Positions 49,052 through 59,747 of a stretch of 64,000 nucleotides of DNA are shown piece after piece. Position 1 is the first letter of the stretch. Every line of letters starts with the position of its first letter. Source of the stretch: Pseudoxanthomonas sp. J31. GTDB taxonomy: Bacteria > Pseudomonadota > Gammaproteobacteria > Xanthomonadales > Xanthomonadaceae. A program made the position numbers and the translations under genes. Under the pieces are notes generated by a model. That model was not told the origin of the DNA. It was given only the letters and a program-made list of their open reading frames with translations, and made no database searches. The stretch lies in assembly GCF_000510725.1 (NCBI RefSeq), contig NZ_AZNZ01000008.1, positions 62,001 to 126,000 on the forward strand, given 5' to 3'.

Positions 49052-49822
49052 ATGCGCATTGACGTCGTCAGCCTGTTCCCCGAAGAGGTCGACCGCTGCA
49101 CGGCGTTCGGCGTGACCGGGCGCGCGCGCGAGCGCGGGCTGCTGCAGTTGCACGGCTGGAACCCGCGCGAGTACGCCGACGGCAACTACCGCAAGACCGA
49201 CGACCGCACCTTCGGCGGCGGGCCGGGCATGGTCATGCTGGTGGAGCCGCTGCGGCGCTGCCTGGCGGCGGTGCGGCAGGCCGACCCGACCCCGGTGCAC
49301 GTGGTCTACCTGAGCCCGCAGGGCCGGCGCCTGGAGCAGAAGCGGGTGCGCGAGCTGGCGGCGATGCCGCGCCTGGTGCTGCTGTGCGGCCGCTACGAGG
49401 GCATCGACGAGCGCCTGGTCCAGGCCGAGGTGGACGAGGAGCTGTCGATTGGCGACTACGTGCTGTCCGGTGGCGAGCTGGCCGCGGCGGTGGTGGTCGA
49501 CGCGGTGGCCCGGCTGCAGGACGGCGCGCTCAACGACGCCGGCTCGGCTGCCCAGGACAGCTTCGAGGACGGGTTGCTGGACTGCCCGCACTACAGCCAC
49601 CCGGTCGAGCACGCGTACGGCACCGTCCCGGAGGTGCTGCGATCGGGCAACCATGCTGCGATCGCGCGCTGGCGCCGGCAGCAGGCCCTGGTGCGGACCT
49701 GGCTGCGGCGCCCGGACCTGCTGCAGGGGCGGGAACTGTCCAAGGTCGACCGCAAGCTGCTGGAGGAGGGCCTGCGCGCGCTGGAACAGGACCCGGCGGG
49801 GCAGGAGGCACCGCCGGCCTGA
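49052..49822 (+). CDS. trmD: tRNA (guanine-N1)-methyltransferase
   Basis: SPOUT-class enzyme methylating G37 of tRNAs from SAM, preventing frameshifts; 256 residues. The family start [11 protein letters not shown], the substrate loop [15 protein letters not shown], and the trefoil-knot cofactor site [28 protein letters not shown] are complete. The right arm of the palindromic repeat ends 6 bases upstream, so no ribosome site is recognisable; upstream in-frame codons belong to the repeat. Confidence 0.98.
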   Translation: MRIDVVSLFPEEVDRCTAFGVTGRARERGLLQLHGWNPREYADGNYRKTDDRTFGGGPGMVMLVEPLRRCLAAVRQADPTPVHVVYLSPQGRRLEQKRVRELAAMPRLVLLCGRYEGIDERLVQAEVDEELSIGDYVLSGGELAAAVVVDAVARLQDGALNDAGSAAQDSFEDGLLDCPHYSHPVEHAYGTVPEVLRSGNHAAIARWRRQQALVRTWLRRPDLLQGRELSKVDRKLLEEGLRALEQDPAGQEAPPA

Positions 49823-49875
49823 CCCTGCCCGGTTCCGGTCCATGGGGTGACTAGCCACGGACCTTGCGGACCGGC

Positions 49876-49881
49876 TACAAT
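49876..49881 (+). promoter_or_regulatory. -10 box upstream of rplS
   Basis: TACAAT about 140 bases before rplS, in the 197-base trmD-rplS spacer, suggests that rplS also has its own promoter. The -35 is weak. Confidence 0.45.
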
Positions 49882-50019
49882 GCCGGATTCCTGCAAGAGG
49901 CAGGCCCCGAGGGGCGCCGGAGCAGGCATCCACAACAACAAACGCGCAGCGCAATCCGGCGACTGCGTTAGCCCGAGTTGTCATCCAGACACGCCCACCC
50001 GAACAAAGAGTCGGTCACC

Positions 50020-50415
50020 ATGAGCAAGCTGAACAAGTCCATCATCGCGGAGTTCGAGTCCGCCCAGATCAACCGCGAACTGCCGAAGTTCAGCCAGGGC
50101 GACACCGTCGTGGTGAACGTCAAGGTCAAGGAAGGCAACCGCGAGCGCGTGCAGGCCTACGAAGGCGTGGTCATCGCCACCAAGAACGCCGGCCTGAACT
50201 CGTCCTTCACCGTGCGCAAGATCTCGCACGGCTACGGCGTCGAGCGCGTGTTCCAGACCTTCAGCCCGATGATCGAGTCGGTCGAGGTCAAGCGCCGCGG
50301 CAAGGTCCGCGCCGGCAAGCTGTACTACCTGCGTGGCCTGGAAGGCAAGGCGGCCCGCATCAAGGAAGACCTGGCTGCCGTGGCCAAGGCCAAGGCCGAG
50401 AAGAACGCCGGCTGA
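50020..50415 (+). CDS. rplS: Large ribosomal subunit protein bL19
   Basis: Ribosomal protein of 131 residues at the 30S-50S interface. Family segments: [52 protein letters not shown], and [27 protein letters not shown]. The Lys/Ala-rich tail is normal. The ATG before [12 protein letters not shown] is chosen over an in-frame ATG 42 bases upstream. A hairpin terminator follows. Confidence 0.98.
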   Translation: MSKLNKSIIAEFESAQINRELPKFSQGDTVVVNVKVKEGNRERVQAYEGVVIATKNAGLNSSFTVRKISHGYGVERVFQTFSPMIESVEVKRRGKVRAGKLYYLRGLEGKAARIKEDLAAVAKAKAEKNAG

Positions 50416-50439
50416 TCCGCCGCGTCTTCGCTGTCCGCG

Positions 50440-50464
50440 ACGGCCGCCCCAGGGCGGCCGTTTG
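50440..50464 (+). terminator. Intrinsic terminator after rplS
   Basis: ACGGCCGCC and GGCGGCCGT around a CCAG loop, followed by a short TTTG. It ends the rpsP-rimM-trmD-rplS unit. Nothing further is recognised in the spacer to 50640. Confidence 0.75.
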
Positions 50465-50639
50465 CGTGGTGGCCTCCGCGCGCTGGCGTCCCCGCGCCGA
50501 CGGGCGCACACTGCGGACGTACCGCGGCCTGCCGGCAGCCGCCATCCGCACCGGCCGTACACGCAATCGATGCCGAACACCCGTACCTGCAACCTGGCCT
50601 GCATGATCCCGCCCCACGCGGGCGCCGCTGGTGCCTCCC

Positions 50640-51044
50640 ATGGCTGAGACGGAAGCCGGCGCGCACGTGCGCCTGGACGTCTGGCTGTGGGCGGCGCGCT
50701 TCTTCCGCACCCGCAGCCTGGCCCGCCAGGCGGTGGACACCGGCAAGGTCGAGGTCGGCGGACAGCGCGCCAAGCCTTCGCGTGCGATCCGGGTCGGCGA
50801 TGCCCTGCGCGTGACCCGCGGCGAGGAAACCTTCGAGGTCCAGGTACTGGGCCTGAGCGACACCCGCGGCCCGGCCCCGGTGGCGCAGGCGTTGTACGCC
50901 GAGAGCGCCGAATCGGCGAAGCGGCGCGAGGAGCAGCGGCTGCAGCGCGCCGCCATGCGCGATGGCTACCGCCCGCCGGAGCACAAGCCGGACAAGCGCG
51001 CCCGCCGCCTGATCCAGGCCCTGGGCGACATCGACGCGTTCTGA
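50640..51044 (+). CDS. hslR: Hsp15-like S4-domain RNA-binding protein
   Basis: Protein of 134 residues similar to heat-shock protein 15, which rescues stalled 50S subunits carrying nascent chains. The S4 RNA-binding domain spans about residues 8-70 (VRLDVWLWAARFFRTRSLARQAVDTGKVEVGGQRAKPSRAIRVGDALRV). The C-terminal basic region ends in DGYRPPEHKPDKRARRLIQALGDIDAF, as in HslR proteins. The ATG at 50640 is preferred to a GTG three codons upstream. Confidence 0.88.
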   Translation: MAETEAGAHVRLDVWLWAARFFRTRSLARQAVDTGKVEVGGQRAKPSRAIRVGDALRVTRGEETFEVQVLGLSDTRGPAPVAQALYAESAESAKRREEQRLQRAAMRDGYRPPEHKPDKRARRLIQALGDIDAF

Positions 51045-51125
51045 TCCACCCCTGACTTCCGGCCTGTCGCGCGGGCACCCGTGCCGGTGTAGAACGGGCG
51101 TGTTCCCGCCGACCGGAGTTGCCGA

Positions 51126-51371
51126 ATGCTTCGCAGGATGTCCGCCCTTGCCGTGCTGTCGCTGGGCCTGGCCGGTTGCGCCAGTGTCCAGGACGATCCA
51201 CTCGCCCCGATGGCCGCCGATTGCCTGGTGGGCGGCGACAAGGGGCCGGCGCTGCCGGGCCAGCCGGGTACCAGCCGCGACCGCCGCTGCAAGCCGGCGG
51301 AGGAAGCGGTGATCTGGTCCAGCGAGCGCGACAGCCGGATCAAGCTCGACCTGCGCGCGCGCGACCAATAA
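51126..51371 (+). CDS. Small lipoprotein of unknown function
   Basis: An 81-residue protein with a lipoprotein signal: charged start MLRRMSALAVLSLGLAGC, lipobox LAGC, Cys18. After lipidation about 64 residues remain, with two further cysteines (DCLVGG and RRCKPAEE) that could form a disulfide. No family is recognised. The start at 51126 has a Met-Leu-Arg-Arg signal; no alternative gives a better one. It is followed by the katG terminator in opposite orientation. Confidence 0.75.
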   Translation: MLRRMSALAVLSLGLAGCASVQDDPLAPMAADCLVGGDKGPALPGQPGTSRDRRCKPAEEAVIWSSERDSRIKLDLRARDQ

Positions 51372-51380
51372 GCACCAACG

Positions 51381-51409
51381 AAAAGCCCCGCCCGGAACCC
51401 GGGCGGGGC
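51381..51409 (-). terminator. Intrinsic terminator of katG
   Basis: Perfect 11-base arms GCCCCGCCCGG and CCGGGCGGGGC with a 3-base loop. On the minus strand the stem is followed by TTTTCG, so it terminates katG; on the plus strand there is no T-run. Confidence 0.85.
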
Positions 51410-51431
51410 ATGCTGCGTGCCGCGTGTGGGC

Positions 51432-53789
<2,358 letters not shown>

Positions 53790-53815
53790 CTAGTTGGCAG
53801 GGGCTATCAAGAGAA

Positions 53816-53852
53816 ATTGTTAGTTGCGAATTTCCCGATAGCACCTGCCTAT
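53816..53852. promoter_or_regulatory. OxyR-like binding site upstream of katG
   Basis: The core is a perfect ATAG-N7-CTAT (53838-53852, within GATAGCACCTGCCTAT). Displaced by the expected 22 bases is a weaker ATTG-N7-CGAA, giving the OxyR four-block periodicity ATAG-N7-CTAT-N7-ATAG-N7-CTAT with the second half conserved. A GCTATC/GATAGC pair (53803 and 53837) also flanks the region. The 268-base spacer between katG and the peroxidase contains no gene. Confidence 0.55.
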
Positions 53853-53925
53853 GGAACAGGCGGCGCCCCGCAGGGCGCCGGACCGGAAGAACGGGGCGGC
53901 GCGTGGCCGCCCGGCCCGCCAAGCA

Positions 53926-54987
53926 TCACTCCGGACGCGGCGTGGTGGAAGTGCTCGGCGGCAGCAGCGGCGTGGTCACCTGCGGCTGGCGCCCGGTGAG
54001 GGTCTTCAGGAAGCGGGCGATGGCCTCGACCTCGGCCGCGTCCAGTTCGTGGCCCAGCTGGCTGCTGCCCATGATCGCCACCGCCTGGTGCAGGTCCCAG
54101 ACCTGGCCGCTGTGGAAGTAGGGCGCGGTCAGTTCCACGTTGCGCAGCGGTGCGGCGCGGAACACGTACTCGTCGCTGGCGGTCTGGGTCACGGCGAAGC
54201 GGCCCTTGTCGCCGGCCGGCAGCACGTCGGCGCCGGGGCGCGCGACCACGCCGAACGGGAAGTAGGCCTGGCCACCCACGTTGGGACCGGAATGGCAGGA
54301 CGCGCAGCCCTTGTCGATGAACAGCGACAGGCCGCGCAGCTCGGTGGCGTCGAGGCTGTCCTTGCCGGCGAGGAACTGGTCGAAGCGCGAGTCCGGCGTC
54401 ACCAGGGTGGTCTCGAAGGCTTCCAGCGCGCGTGCCATGTTCTCGAAGGTCACCGGCTCGCGCTCGCCCGGGAAGGCCTTGCGGAACGCTTCCACGTAGG
54501 CCGGGATGCTGCGCAGGGTGGCTTCCACGCGCTCGGGCGTGTTGTTCATCTCCACACTGGCCTGGACCGGGCCCTTGGCCTGCTCCTTCAGGTCCTCGGC
54601 GCGGCCGTCCCAGAACTGGGCGATGTTGAGCACCGCGTTGAGCACGGTGGGCGAGTTGCGCGGGCCCTTCTGCCAGCCGTGGCCGATCGAGGTGGGCACG
54701 TTGTCGGCGCCGCCGGTGGCGACGTTGTGGCAGGTGTTGCAGCTGATCACGTGGCTGCGCGACAGGCGCGGCTCGAACCACAGCGACTTGCCCAGTTCCA
54801 CCTGGGCGGCGGTGACCTGCTGGCCGCGCACCTGTTCGATCCTGTGCGGGACCGGGCCGAACAGGGCGTTGGCGGTCTCGCGCAGCGCGGCCGCGTCCGG
54901 CTGGTCGGCGGCTTGCGTCGACTGGGCCTGCAGGCCGGTGCAGGCCAGGGCGAGGGCGGCGGCAAGGACGGTGCTGCGGTGGCGCAT
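53926..54987 (-). CDS. Di-haem cytochrome c peroxidase
   Basis: Periplasmic enzyme reducing hydrogen peroxide with electrons from cytochrome c, 353 residues. Signal peptide (to about GLQAQ), then two CxxCH haem sites: Cys83-Cys86-His87 (CNTCHN) and Cys228-Cys231-His232 (CASCHS). Between them lie NSPTVLNAVLNIAQFWDGRAEDL and AFETTLVTPDSRFDQFLAG, standard for CcpA/MauG-type peroxidases. GGAGAAG precedes the ATG. Tail is Thr/Pro-rich. It points the same way as katG, which lies downstream; peroxide regulation of both is plausible but not shown. Confidence 0.95.
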   Translation of the reverse strand: MRHRSTVLAAALALACTGLQAQSTQAADQPDAAALRETANALFGPVPHRIEQVRGQQVTAAQVELGKSLWFEPRLSRSHVISCNTCHNVATGGADNVPTSIGHGWQKGPRNSPTVLNAVLNIAQFWDGRAEDLKEQAKGPVQASVEMNNTPERVEATLRSIPAYVEAFRKAFPGEREPVTFENMARALEAFETTLVTPDSRFDQFLAGKDSLDATELRGLSLFIDKGCASCHSGPNVGGQAYFPFGVVARPGADVLPAGDKGRFAVTQTASDEYVFRAAPLRNVELTAPYFHSGQVWDLHQAVAIMGSSQLGHELDAAEVEAIARFLKTLTGRQPQVTTPLLPPSTSTTPRPE

Positions 54988-55107
54988 GGACTTCTCCGGT
55001 GGGGCTGTGGCGCAGTTATCGGATGCGCCCGCGACCGTGGCATTGACTGCGATCAACCGCGCCGCCGCGGCTATGCTTGGCATCCCGTCGCCAGGCCTGC
55101 CGTAGGG

Positions 55108-55800
55108 ATGACCCAGCGCGCCACCCGTCTGCTACGGATGCTCGAGGAACTGCGCCAGCGCCGTGGTGCGGTGCGCGGCGCGCAACTGGCCGAATGCCTG
55201 GGCGTGAGCCTGCGCACCGTGTACCGCGACATCGAGGCGCTGCGCTCGCAGGGCGCGCAGATCGACGGCGATGCCGGCGTCGGTTACCGCCTGCGCCCCG
55301 GGTTCGTGATGCCGCCGCTGATGTTCCCGGCCGAGGAGCTGGAGGCGCTGGTGCTGGGCGCGCGCTGGGTGGCCTCGCATTGCGACCCTGAGCTGGCGGC
55401 CGCCGCCAACCGCGCGCTGTCGCGCATCGCCGGCGTGCTGCCCGGCGAGCGGCGCCTGGAGATCGAGACCAGCGGCCTGTTCGCACCGTACTGGCAACAG
55501 CGCGCACCCGAGCCATGGGTGCCGGCGCTGCGCCGCGCGATCCGCGACGGCCATGCCGTGCGCCTGCGCTACCGCGACGCCGAGGGGCGCGAGAGCGAGC
55601 GCGTCGTTTGGCCCTTCGCCATGGCCTTCCTCGACGACATGCGCCTGATCGCCGCCTGGTGCGAGCAACGCGGCGACTTCCGCCATTTCCGCGCCGACCG
55701 CGTGCTGGACCTGGAGGACACCGGCCGCCGCTATCCCCAGACCCGCCACCAGCTGCTGCGCCGCTGGGAACAGCTGCGCCTGCGCCGCAGCGAGGGCTGA
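55108..55800 (+). CDS. YafY-type HTH/WYL transcriptional regulator
   Basis: Regulator of 230 residues. The N-terminal HTH-11 domain (about 1-60) contains LLRMLEELRQRRGAVRGAQLAECLGVSLRTVYRDIEALRSQGAQIDGDAGVGYRL; the rest is a WYL-like ligand domain (AVRLRYRDAEGRESERVVWPFAMAFLDDMRLIAAWCEQRGDFRHFRADRV), although the Trp-Tyr-Leu motif itself is altered. AGGG precedes the ATG. A GST and a GFA-family gene follow in the same direction, and a perfect dyad lies just before the GST, the likely operator. Confidence 0.92.
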   Translation: MTQRATRLLRMLEELRQRRGAVRGAQLAECLGVSLRTVYRDIEALRSQGAQIDGDAGVGYRLRPGFVMPPLMFPAEELEALVLGARWVASHCDPELAAAANRALSRIAGVLPGERRLEIETSGLFAPYWQQRAPEPWVPALRRAIRDGHAVRLRYRDAEGRESERVVWPFAMAFLDDMRLIAAWCEQRGDFRHFRADRVLDLEDTGRRYPQTRHQLLRRWEQLRLRRSEG

Positions 55801-55815
55801 GCAGGCCCTCGCACG

Positions 55816-55838
55816 CTGCTGACAGCAGCTGTCAGCAG
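55816..55838. promoter_or_regulatory. Perfect dyad before GST: candidate YafY-type operator
   Basis: CTGCTGACAG-CAG-CTGTCAGCAG, perfect 10-base arms, between the regulator stop and the GST start. Candidate operator for the adjacent YafY-type regulator controlling GST and the GFA-family gene. Confidence 0.6.
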
Positions 55839-55881
55839 GCCCGTCCCAGACTTGGATTCCCTTCCAGTGACGGAGACGACC

Positions 55882-56523
55882 ATGGGCAAGACGCTGACCT
55901 TCTACACCAACCCCCTGTCCCGGGCGCGCATCACCCGCTGGATGCTGGAGGAGACCGGCCTGCCGTACGAAGAGGTCGTGCTCGACTTCGGCACCACGAT
56001 GAAGTCGCCCGAGTACCTGGCGGTCAACCCGATGGGCAAGGTGCCGGCGATCCGCCACGGCGACCTGGTGGTGACCGAGAACGCCGCCATCTGCGCCTAC
56101 CTGGCCGACCTGGTCCCGGAGAAGGGGCTGGCGCCGCCGCCGGGTGCGCCCGAGCGCGGCAGCTACTACCGCTGGCTGTTCTTCCTCGCCGGGCCGGTGG
56201 AGTCGCTGCTCACCGCCAAGGAAGCCGGCGCGCTGGCCAGGCCGCTGTCGGCCGGCTACGGCACCGAGGCCGACCTGCTGCGCACTCTGGAGCAGGCGGT
56301 GGCCGGGCGCCAGCACCTGGTCGGGGACCGCTTCACCACCGCCGACCTGCTGATGGCAGCCTTCCTCGGCTACTACATGATGGTCGGCATGCTGGAGAAG
56401 AAGCCGGCGTTCGTCGCTTTCGCCCAGCTGCACGCCGCGCGCCCGGCGGCGGTGGCGGCCAACGCGCGCGACAACGCGCTGGCGGTGCAGCACCCGGTGC
56501 CGGCCGGGATGCAGGAGGCCTGA
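55882..56523 (+). CDS. Glutathione S-transferase
   Basis: Cytosolic GST of 213 residues, predicted to conjugate glutathione to electrophiles. Thioredoxin-like N-domain (1-80): LTFYTNPLSRARITRWMLEETG with the usual catalytic region, cis-Pro segment MGKVPAIRHGDLVVTENAAICAYLADL with glutathione-binding VPAI and TEN. The alpha-helical C-domain follows with GDRFTTADLLMAAFLGYY (N-capping box). GGAG lies 8 bases before the ATG; the upstream in-frame ATG has no such site. Confidence 0.93.
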   Translation: MGKTLTFYTNPLSRARITRWMLEETGLPYEEVVLDFGTTMKSPEYLAVNPMGKVPAIRHGDLVVTENAAICAYLADLVPEKGLAPPPGAPERGSYYRWLFFLAGPVESLLTAKEAGALARPLSAGYGTEADLLRTLEQAVAGRQHLVGDRFTTADLLMAAFLGYYMMVGMLEKKPAFVAFAQLHAARPAAVAANARDNALAVQHPVPAGMQEA

Positions 56524-56526
56524 GCG

Positions 56527-56931
56527 ATGGAGAAGGCCTACCACGGCAGCTGCCACTGCGGCGCGGTGCGCTACCAGGCGGTGATCGACCTGGCGGCCGG
56601 CACCGGCCGCTGCAACTGCACCTTCTGCACCAAGACCCGCTCCTGGGGCGCGCAGGCGAAGGATTTCGAGCTGCTGCAGGGTGAGTCGGCCCTGGGCGAC
56701 TACGGCCGCGACTGGGGCGAAGGCAACATCCACCACCGCTTCTGCACGCGCTGCGGAACCCATGTGTACGGGCACGGCTACATCGCCGAGACCGGCGGCG
56801 ACTACCTGGCGGTGCGGGTCAACACCCTGGGCGATGCCAGCATCGACGAGCTGGTCGGCGGCGGCATCCGCTACGCCGACGGCCGCCACGACAACTGGAT
56901 GAACCCGCCGGCCGACTTCCGCGCGCTGTAG
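56527..56931 (+). CDS. GFA (CENP-V) family zinc protein
   Basis: Small zinc protein of 134 residues from the glutathione-dependent formaldehyde-activating (GFA) family. Metal cysteines appear in SCHCGAVRYQ, CNCTFCTKTRSWG and FCTRCGTHVYGHG, the classic two-zinc arrangement. It begins 3 bases after the GST stop, so both are surely co-expressed. A role in glutathione-linked aldehyde handling is inferred from family and neighbour; many family members have no proven activity. Confidence 0.93.
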   Translation: MEKAYHGSCHCGAVRYQAVIDLAAGTGRCNCTFCTKTRSWGAQAKDFELLQGESALGDYGRDWGEGNIHHRFCTRCGTHVYGHGYIAETGGDYLAVRVNTLGDASIDELVGGGIRYADGRHDNWMNPPADFRAL

Positions 56932-56998
56932 CGCGGGCAGGCGAGGCGCACGCGCCGCCACCCTTGTCGCCGGTCGTCCCCTGGCGTGGCGGATCCGC

Positions 56999-57021
56999 GG
57001 ATGCGGCCCTTGGCCTTGTCC
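56999..57021. repeat. REP-like intergenic stem
   Basis: GGATGCGGCC-CTT-GGCCTTGTCC, a stem with paired GGA/TCC and GGCC/GGCC blocks, followed by GGGCTACG. It lies between the convergent GFA and mutS genes and resembles the REP-like stem at 40216 and REP elements of other gammaproteobacteria. Confidence 0.5.
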
Positions 57022-57100
57022 GGGCTACGCCGGTGAAGCCGTGGCCCGGTGGGCGAAGTGCTCCCGGGCCTTCGGGCGGCAGGGCGAAGGCGCCCCCGCC

Positions 57101-59698
57101 CTACAGCAGCGACTTCAGCCGGTACAGCGCCTCCAGCGCCTGCTTCGGGGTCAGCTCGTCCGGATCCAGCGCGGCCAGTGCCTCCTGCGCGGCCGAGGGC
57201 GCCGGCGCGAACAGGCCGAACTGCTGCGGGGCGTCCAGTGCCTGCGGCGCCATTTCCGAGGCGTGGGTCTCGCGGCCGCGCTGCTCCAGTTCGGCCAGGC
57301 GCCGCCGCGCCTGCGCCAGGGTCGCCTTGGGCAGGCCGGCCAGGGCTGCCACCTGCAGGCCGAAGCTGCGGTCGGCCGCGCCCTCGCGCACGGCGTGCAT
57401 GAACACCAGCGAGTCCCCGTGCTCGACCGCGTCCAGGTGCACGTTGGCGATGCCGCTCTCCGGCGTGGCCAGCGCGGTCAGTTCGAAGTAGTGGGTGGCG
57501 AACAGGGTCCAGCAGCGGTTGACCGTGGCCAGGTGGCGCGCGACCGCGTCGGCCAGGGCCAGGCCGTCGTAGGTCGAGGTGCCGCGGCCGATCTCGTCCA
57601 TCAGCACCAGCGACTGCTCGGTGGCGTGGTGCAGGATGTAGGCGGTCTCGGCCATCTCCACCATGAAGGTGGACTGGCCGCGCGCCAGGTCGTCGCCGGC
57701 GCCGATGCGGGTGAGGATGCGGTCGATCGGGCCGATCACCGCGCGGCTGGCCGGCACGAAGCTGCCGATGTGCGCCAGCAGCACGATCAGCGCGTTCTGG
57801 CGCATGTAGGTGCTCTTGCCGCCCATGTTCGGGCCGGTGATCACCAGCATCCGCCGCGCCTGGCCGTCGCGGTCGCCGTACAGCTCCAGGTCGTTGGGTT
57901 CGAACGGTTCCTCGCGCACCGCCTCCACCACCGGGTGGCGGCCGCGCTCGATGCACAGGCAGGGCGCGTCGGTCAGCTCCGGCTGCGACCAGTCCAGCGC
58001 CTGCGCGCGCTCGGCGAAGCAGGCCAGCACGTCCAGCTCGCTGAGCGCCGCGGCGCAGCGCTTGAGCGGTTCCAGCACCTCGTTGAGCGCGTCCAGCAGC
58101 GCGTCGTACAGGAACTTCTCGCGCGCCAGCGCGCGCTCGCGCGCCGACAGCACCTTGTCCTCGAATGCCTTCAGCTCCTCGGTGATGTAGCGCTCGGCCC
58201 CGGTCAGGGTCTGGCGCCGGGTGTAGTGCACCGGGGCCTTGTCGGCCTGGCCCTTGCTGATCTCGATGTAGTAGCCATGGACGCGGTTGTAGCCGACCCT
58301 CAGGGTGGGGATGCCGGTGGCCGCACGCTCGCGCGCCTCCAGGTCGACCAGGAACTGGTCGGCGTTGGTGGACAGCCGTCGCAGCTCGTCCAGCTCGGCA
58401 TCGTAGCCCTCGGCGATCACCCCGCCGTCGGCCAGCTTCAGCGGCGGCTGCGGGGCGATCGCCGTGGCCAGCAGGTGCGCGATCTCGTCGTGCTGCCCCA
58501 GCTCGGCCGCCAGCGCCTGAAGCCGCGGCGAATCCAGCTGCGCCAGCGCCTGGCGGATGCCGGGCAGCAGGCCCAGCGCGTCGCGCAGGGTGGACAGGTC
58601 GCGCGGCCGCGCCGAGCGCAGGGCCACGCGGGTGAGGATGCGTTCGACGTCGCCCAGGCCGCGGAAGCCGTCGCGCAGGTCGGCGTCGGCGCGCTGCTCG
58701 ACCAGGGTGGCCACTGCGTGGTGGCGGGCGCCGAGCACGCCGCGGTCGCGCAGCGGACGGTGCAGCCAGCGCCGCAGCAGGCGTCCGCCCATGGGGGTGA
58801 TGGTCGAATCCAGCACGCCCAGCAGGGTGTGGCGGGTCTGGCCGTCGACCCGCGAATCCAGCTCCAGGTGGCGGCGGGTGGCCGCGTTCATCGCGATCGC
58901 CTCGCCGGAGGTCTCCAGTGCGATCGAGGTCAGGTGCGGCAGGCGCTGCTTCTGGGTTTCCTCGACGTAGCCCAGCAGCGCGCCGGCGGCGGCGATCGCC
59001 AGCGGCTTGTCGTCGATGCCGAAGCCGGTGAGGTCGTGCAGGCCGAAGAAACGCAGCAGCTGGCGGCGGCCGCTGTCCGGGTCGAACAGCCACGGCGGGC
59101 GGCGGCGGATGGCACCGGCCGACAGCCGCGGCCAGCCTTCCTCGTCCGGCACCAGCAGTTCGGCCGGTTCGAGGCGGGCGAGCTCGGCCTCCAGCTGGTC
59201 GGCGTTCTCCACCTCGCTGACCAGGAAGCGGCCGGCGGACAGGTCGGCCCAGGCCAGACCGTAGCCGCTGCGCCCGTGCGCCACCGCCATCAGCAGGGTG
59301 TCGCGGCGCTCGTCCAGCAGCGCCTCGTCGGTGACCGTGCCGGGGGTGACGATGCGCACCACCTTGCGCTCGACCAGGCCCTTGGAAGTGGCCGGGTCCC
59401 CGATCTGCTCGCAGATGGCCACCGACTCCCCCAATGCCACCAGCCGCGCCAGGTAGCCTTCGTAGGCGTGCACCGGCACGCCGGCCATCGGGATCGGCGC
59501 GCCGCCGGAGCTGCCACGCTGGGTCAGGGTGATGTCGAGCAGGCGCGCGGCCTTGCGCGCGTCGTCGTAGAACAGCTCGTAGAAATCGCCCATCCGGAAG
59601 AACAGCAGCAGGTCCGGATACTCCGCCTTGGCGGCGAAGTACTGCTTCATCAGCGGGGTGTGTTCGGGCGCTGCGGACTTGTCTGCGGTCTTGGCCAT
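57101..59698 (-). CDS. mutS: DNA mismatch repair protein MutS
   Basis: Mismatch-recognition ATPase, 865 residues. Mismatch-binding Phe-x-Glu in [17 protein letters not shown], clamp and connector domains, Walker [15 protein letters not shown], Walker [17 protein letters not shown], and the C-terminal helix-turn-helix ([12 protein letters not shown]). A beta-clamp/tetramer tail ends the protein ([20 protein letters not shown]). The start [21 protein letters not shown] is preceded by a TACAAT box. It follows the diguanylate cyclase gene in the same direction but has its own -10 box. Confidence 0.98.
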   Translation of the reverse strand: MAKTADKSAAPEHTPLMKQYFAAKAEYPDLLLFFRMGDFYELFYDDARKAARLLDITLTQRGSSGGAPIPMAGVPVHAYEGYLARLVALGESVAICEQIGDPATSKGLVERKVVRIVTPGTVTDEALLDERRDTLLMAVAHGRSGYGLAWADLSAGRFLVSEVENADQLEAELARLEPAELLVPDEEGWPRLSAGAIRRRPPWLFDPDSGRRQLLRFFGLHDLTGFGIDDKPLAIAAAGALLGYVEETQKQRLPHLTSIALETSGEAIAMNAATRRHLELDSRVDGQTRHTLLGVLDSTITPMGGRLLRRWLHRPLRDRGVLGARHHAVATLVEQRADADLRDGFRGLGDVERILTRVALRSARPRDLSTLRDALGLLPGIRQALAQLDSPRLQALAAELGQHDEIAHLLATAIAPQPPLKLADGGVIAEGYDAELDELRRLSTNADQFLVDLEARERAATGIPTLRVGYNRVHGYYIEISKGQADKAPVHYTRRQTLTGAERYITEELKAFEDKVLSARERALAREKFLYDALLDALNEVLEPLKRCAAALSELDVLACFAERAQALDWSQPELTDAPCLCIERGRHPVVEAVREEPFEPNDLELYGDRDGQARRMLVITGPNMGGKSTYMRQNALIVLLAHIGSFVPASRAVIGPIDRILTRIGAGDDLARGQSTFMVEMAETAYILHHATEQSLVLMDEIGRGTSTYDGLALADAVARHLATVNRCWTLFATHYFELTALATPESGIANVHLDAVEHGDSLVFMHAVREGAADRSFGLQVAALAGLPKATLAQARRRLAELEQRGRETHASEMAPQALDAPQQFGLFAPAPSAAQEALAALDPDELTPKQALEALYRLKSLL

Positions 59699-59725
59699 CG
59701 GCTTGCGGGTTCTGCGGGGCTGCCG

Positions 59726-59731
59726 ATTGTA
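59726..59731 (-). promoter_or_regulatory. -10 box of mutS
   Basis: TACAAT on the minus strand, 27 bases before the mutS ATG, within the 49-base gap after the diguanylate cyclase gene. The -35 would fall in the preceding gene. Confidence 0.45.
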
Positions 59732-59747
59732 GCGGCCGCGGCCGCGC

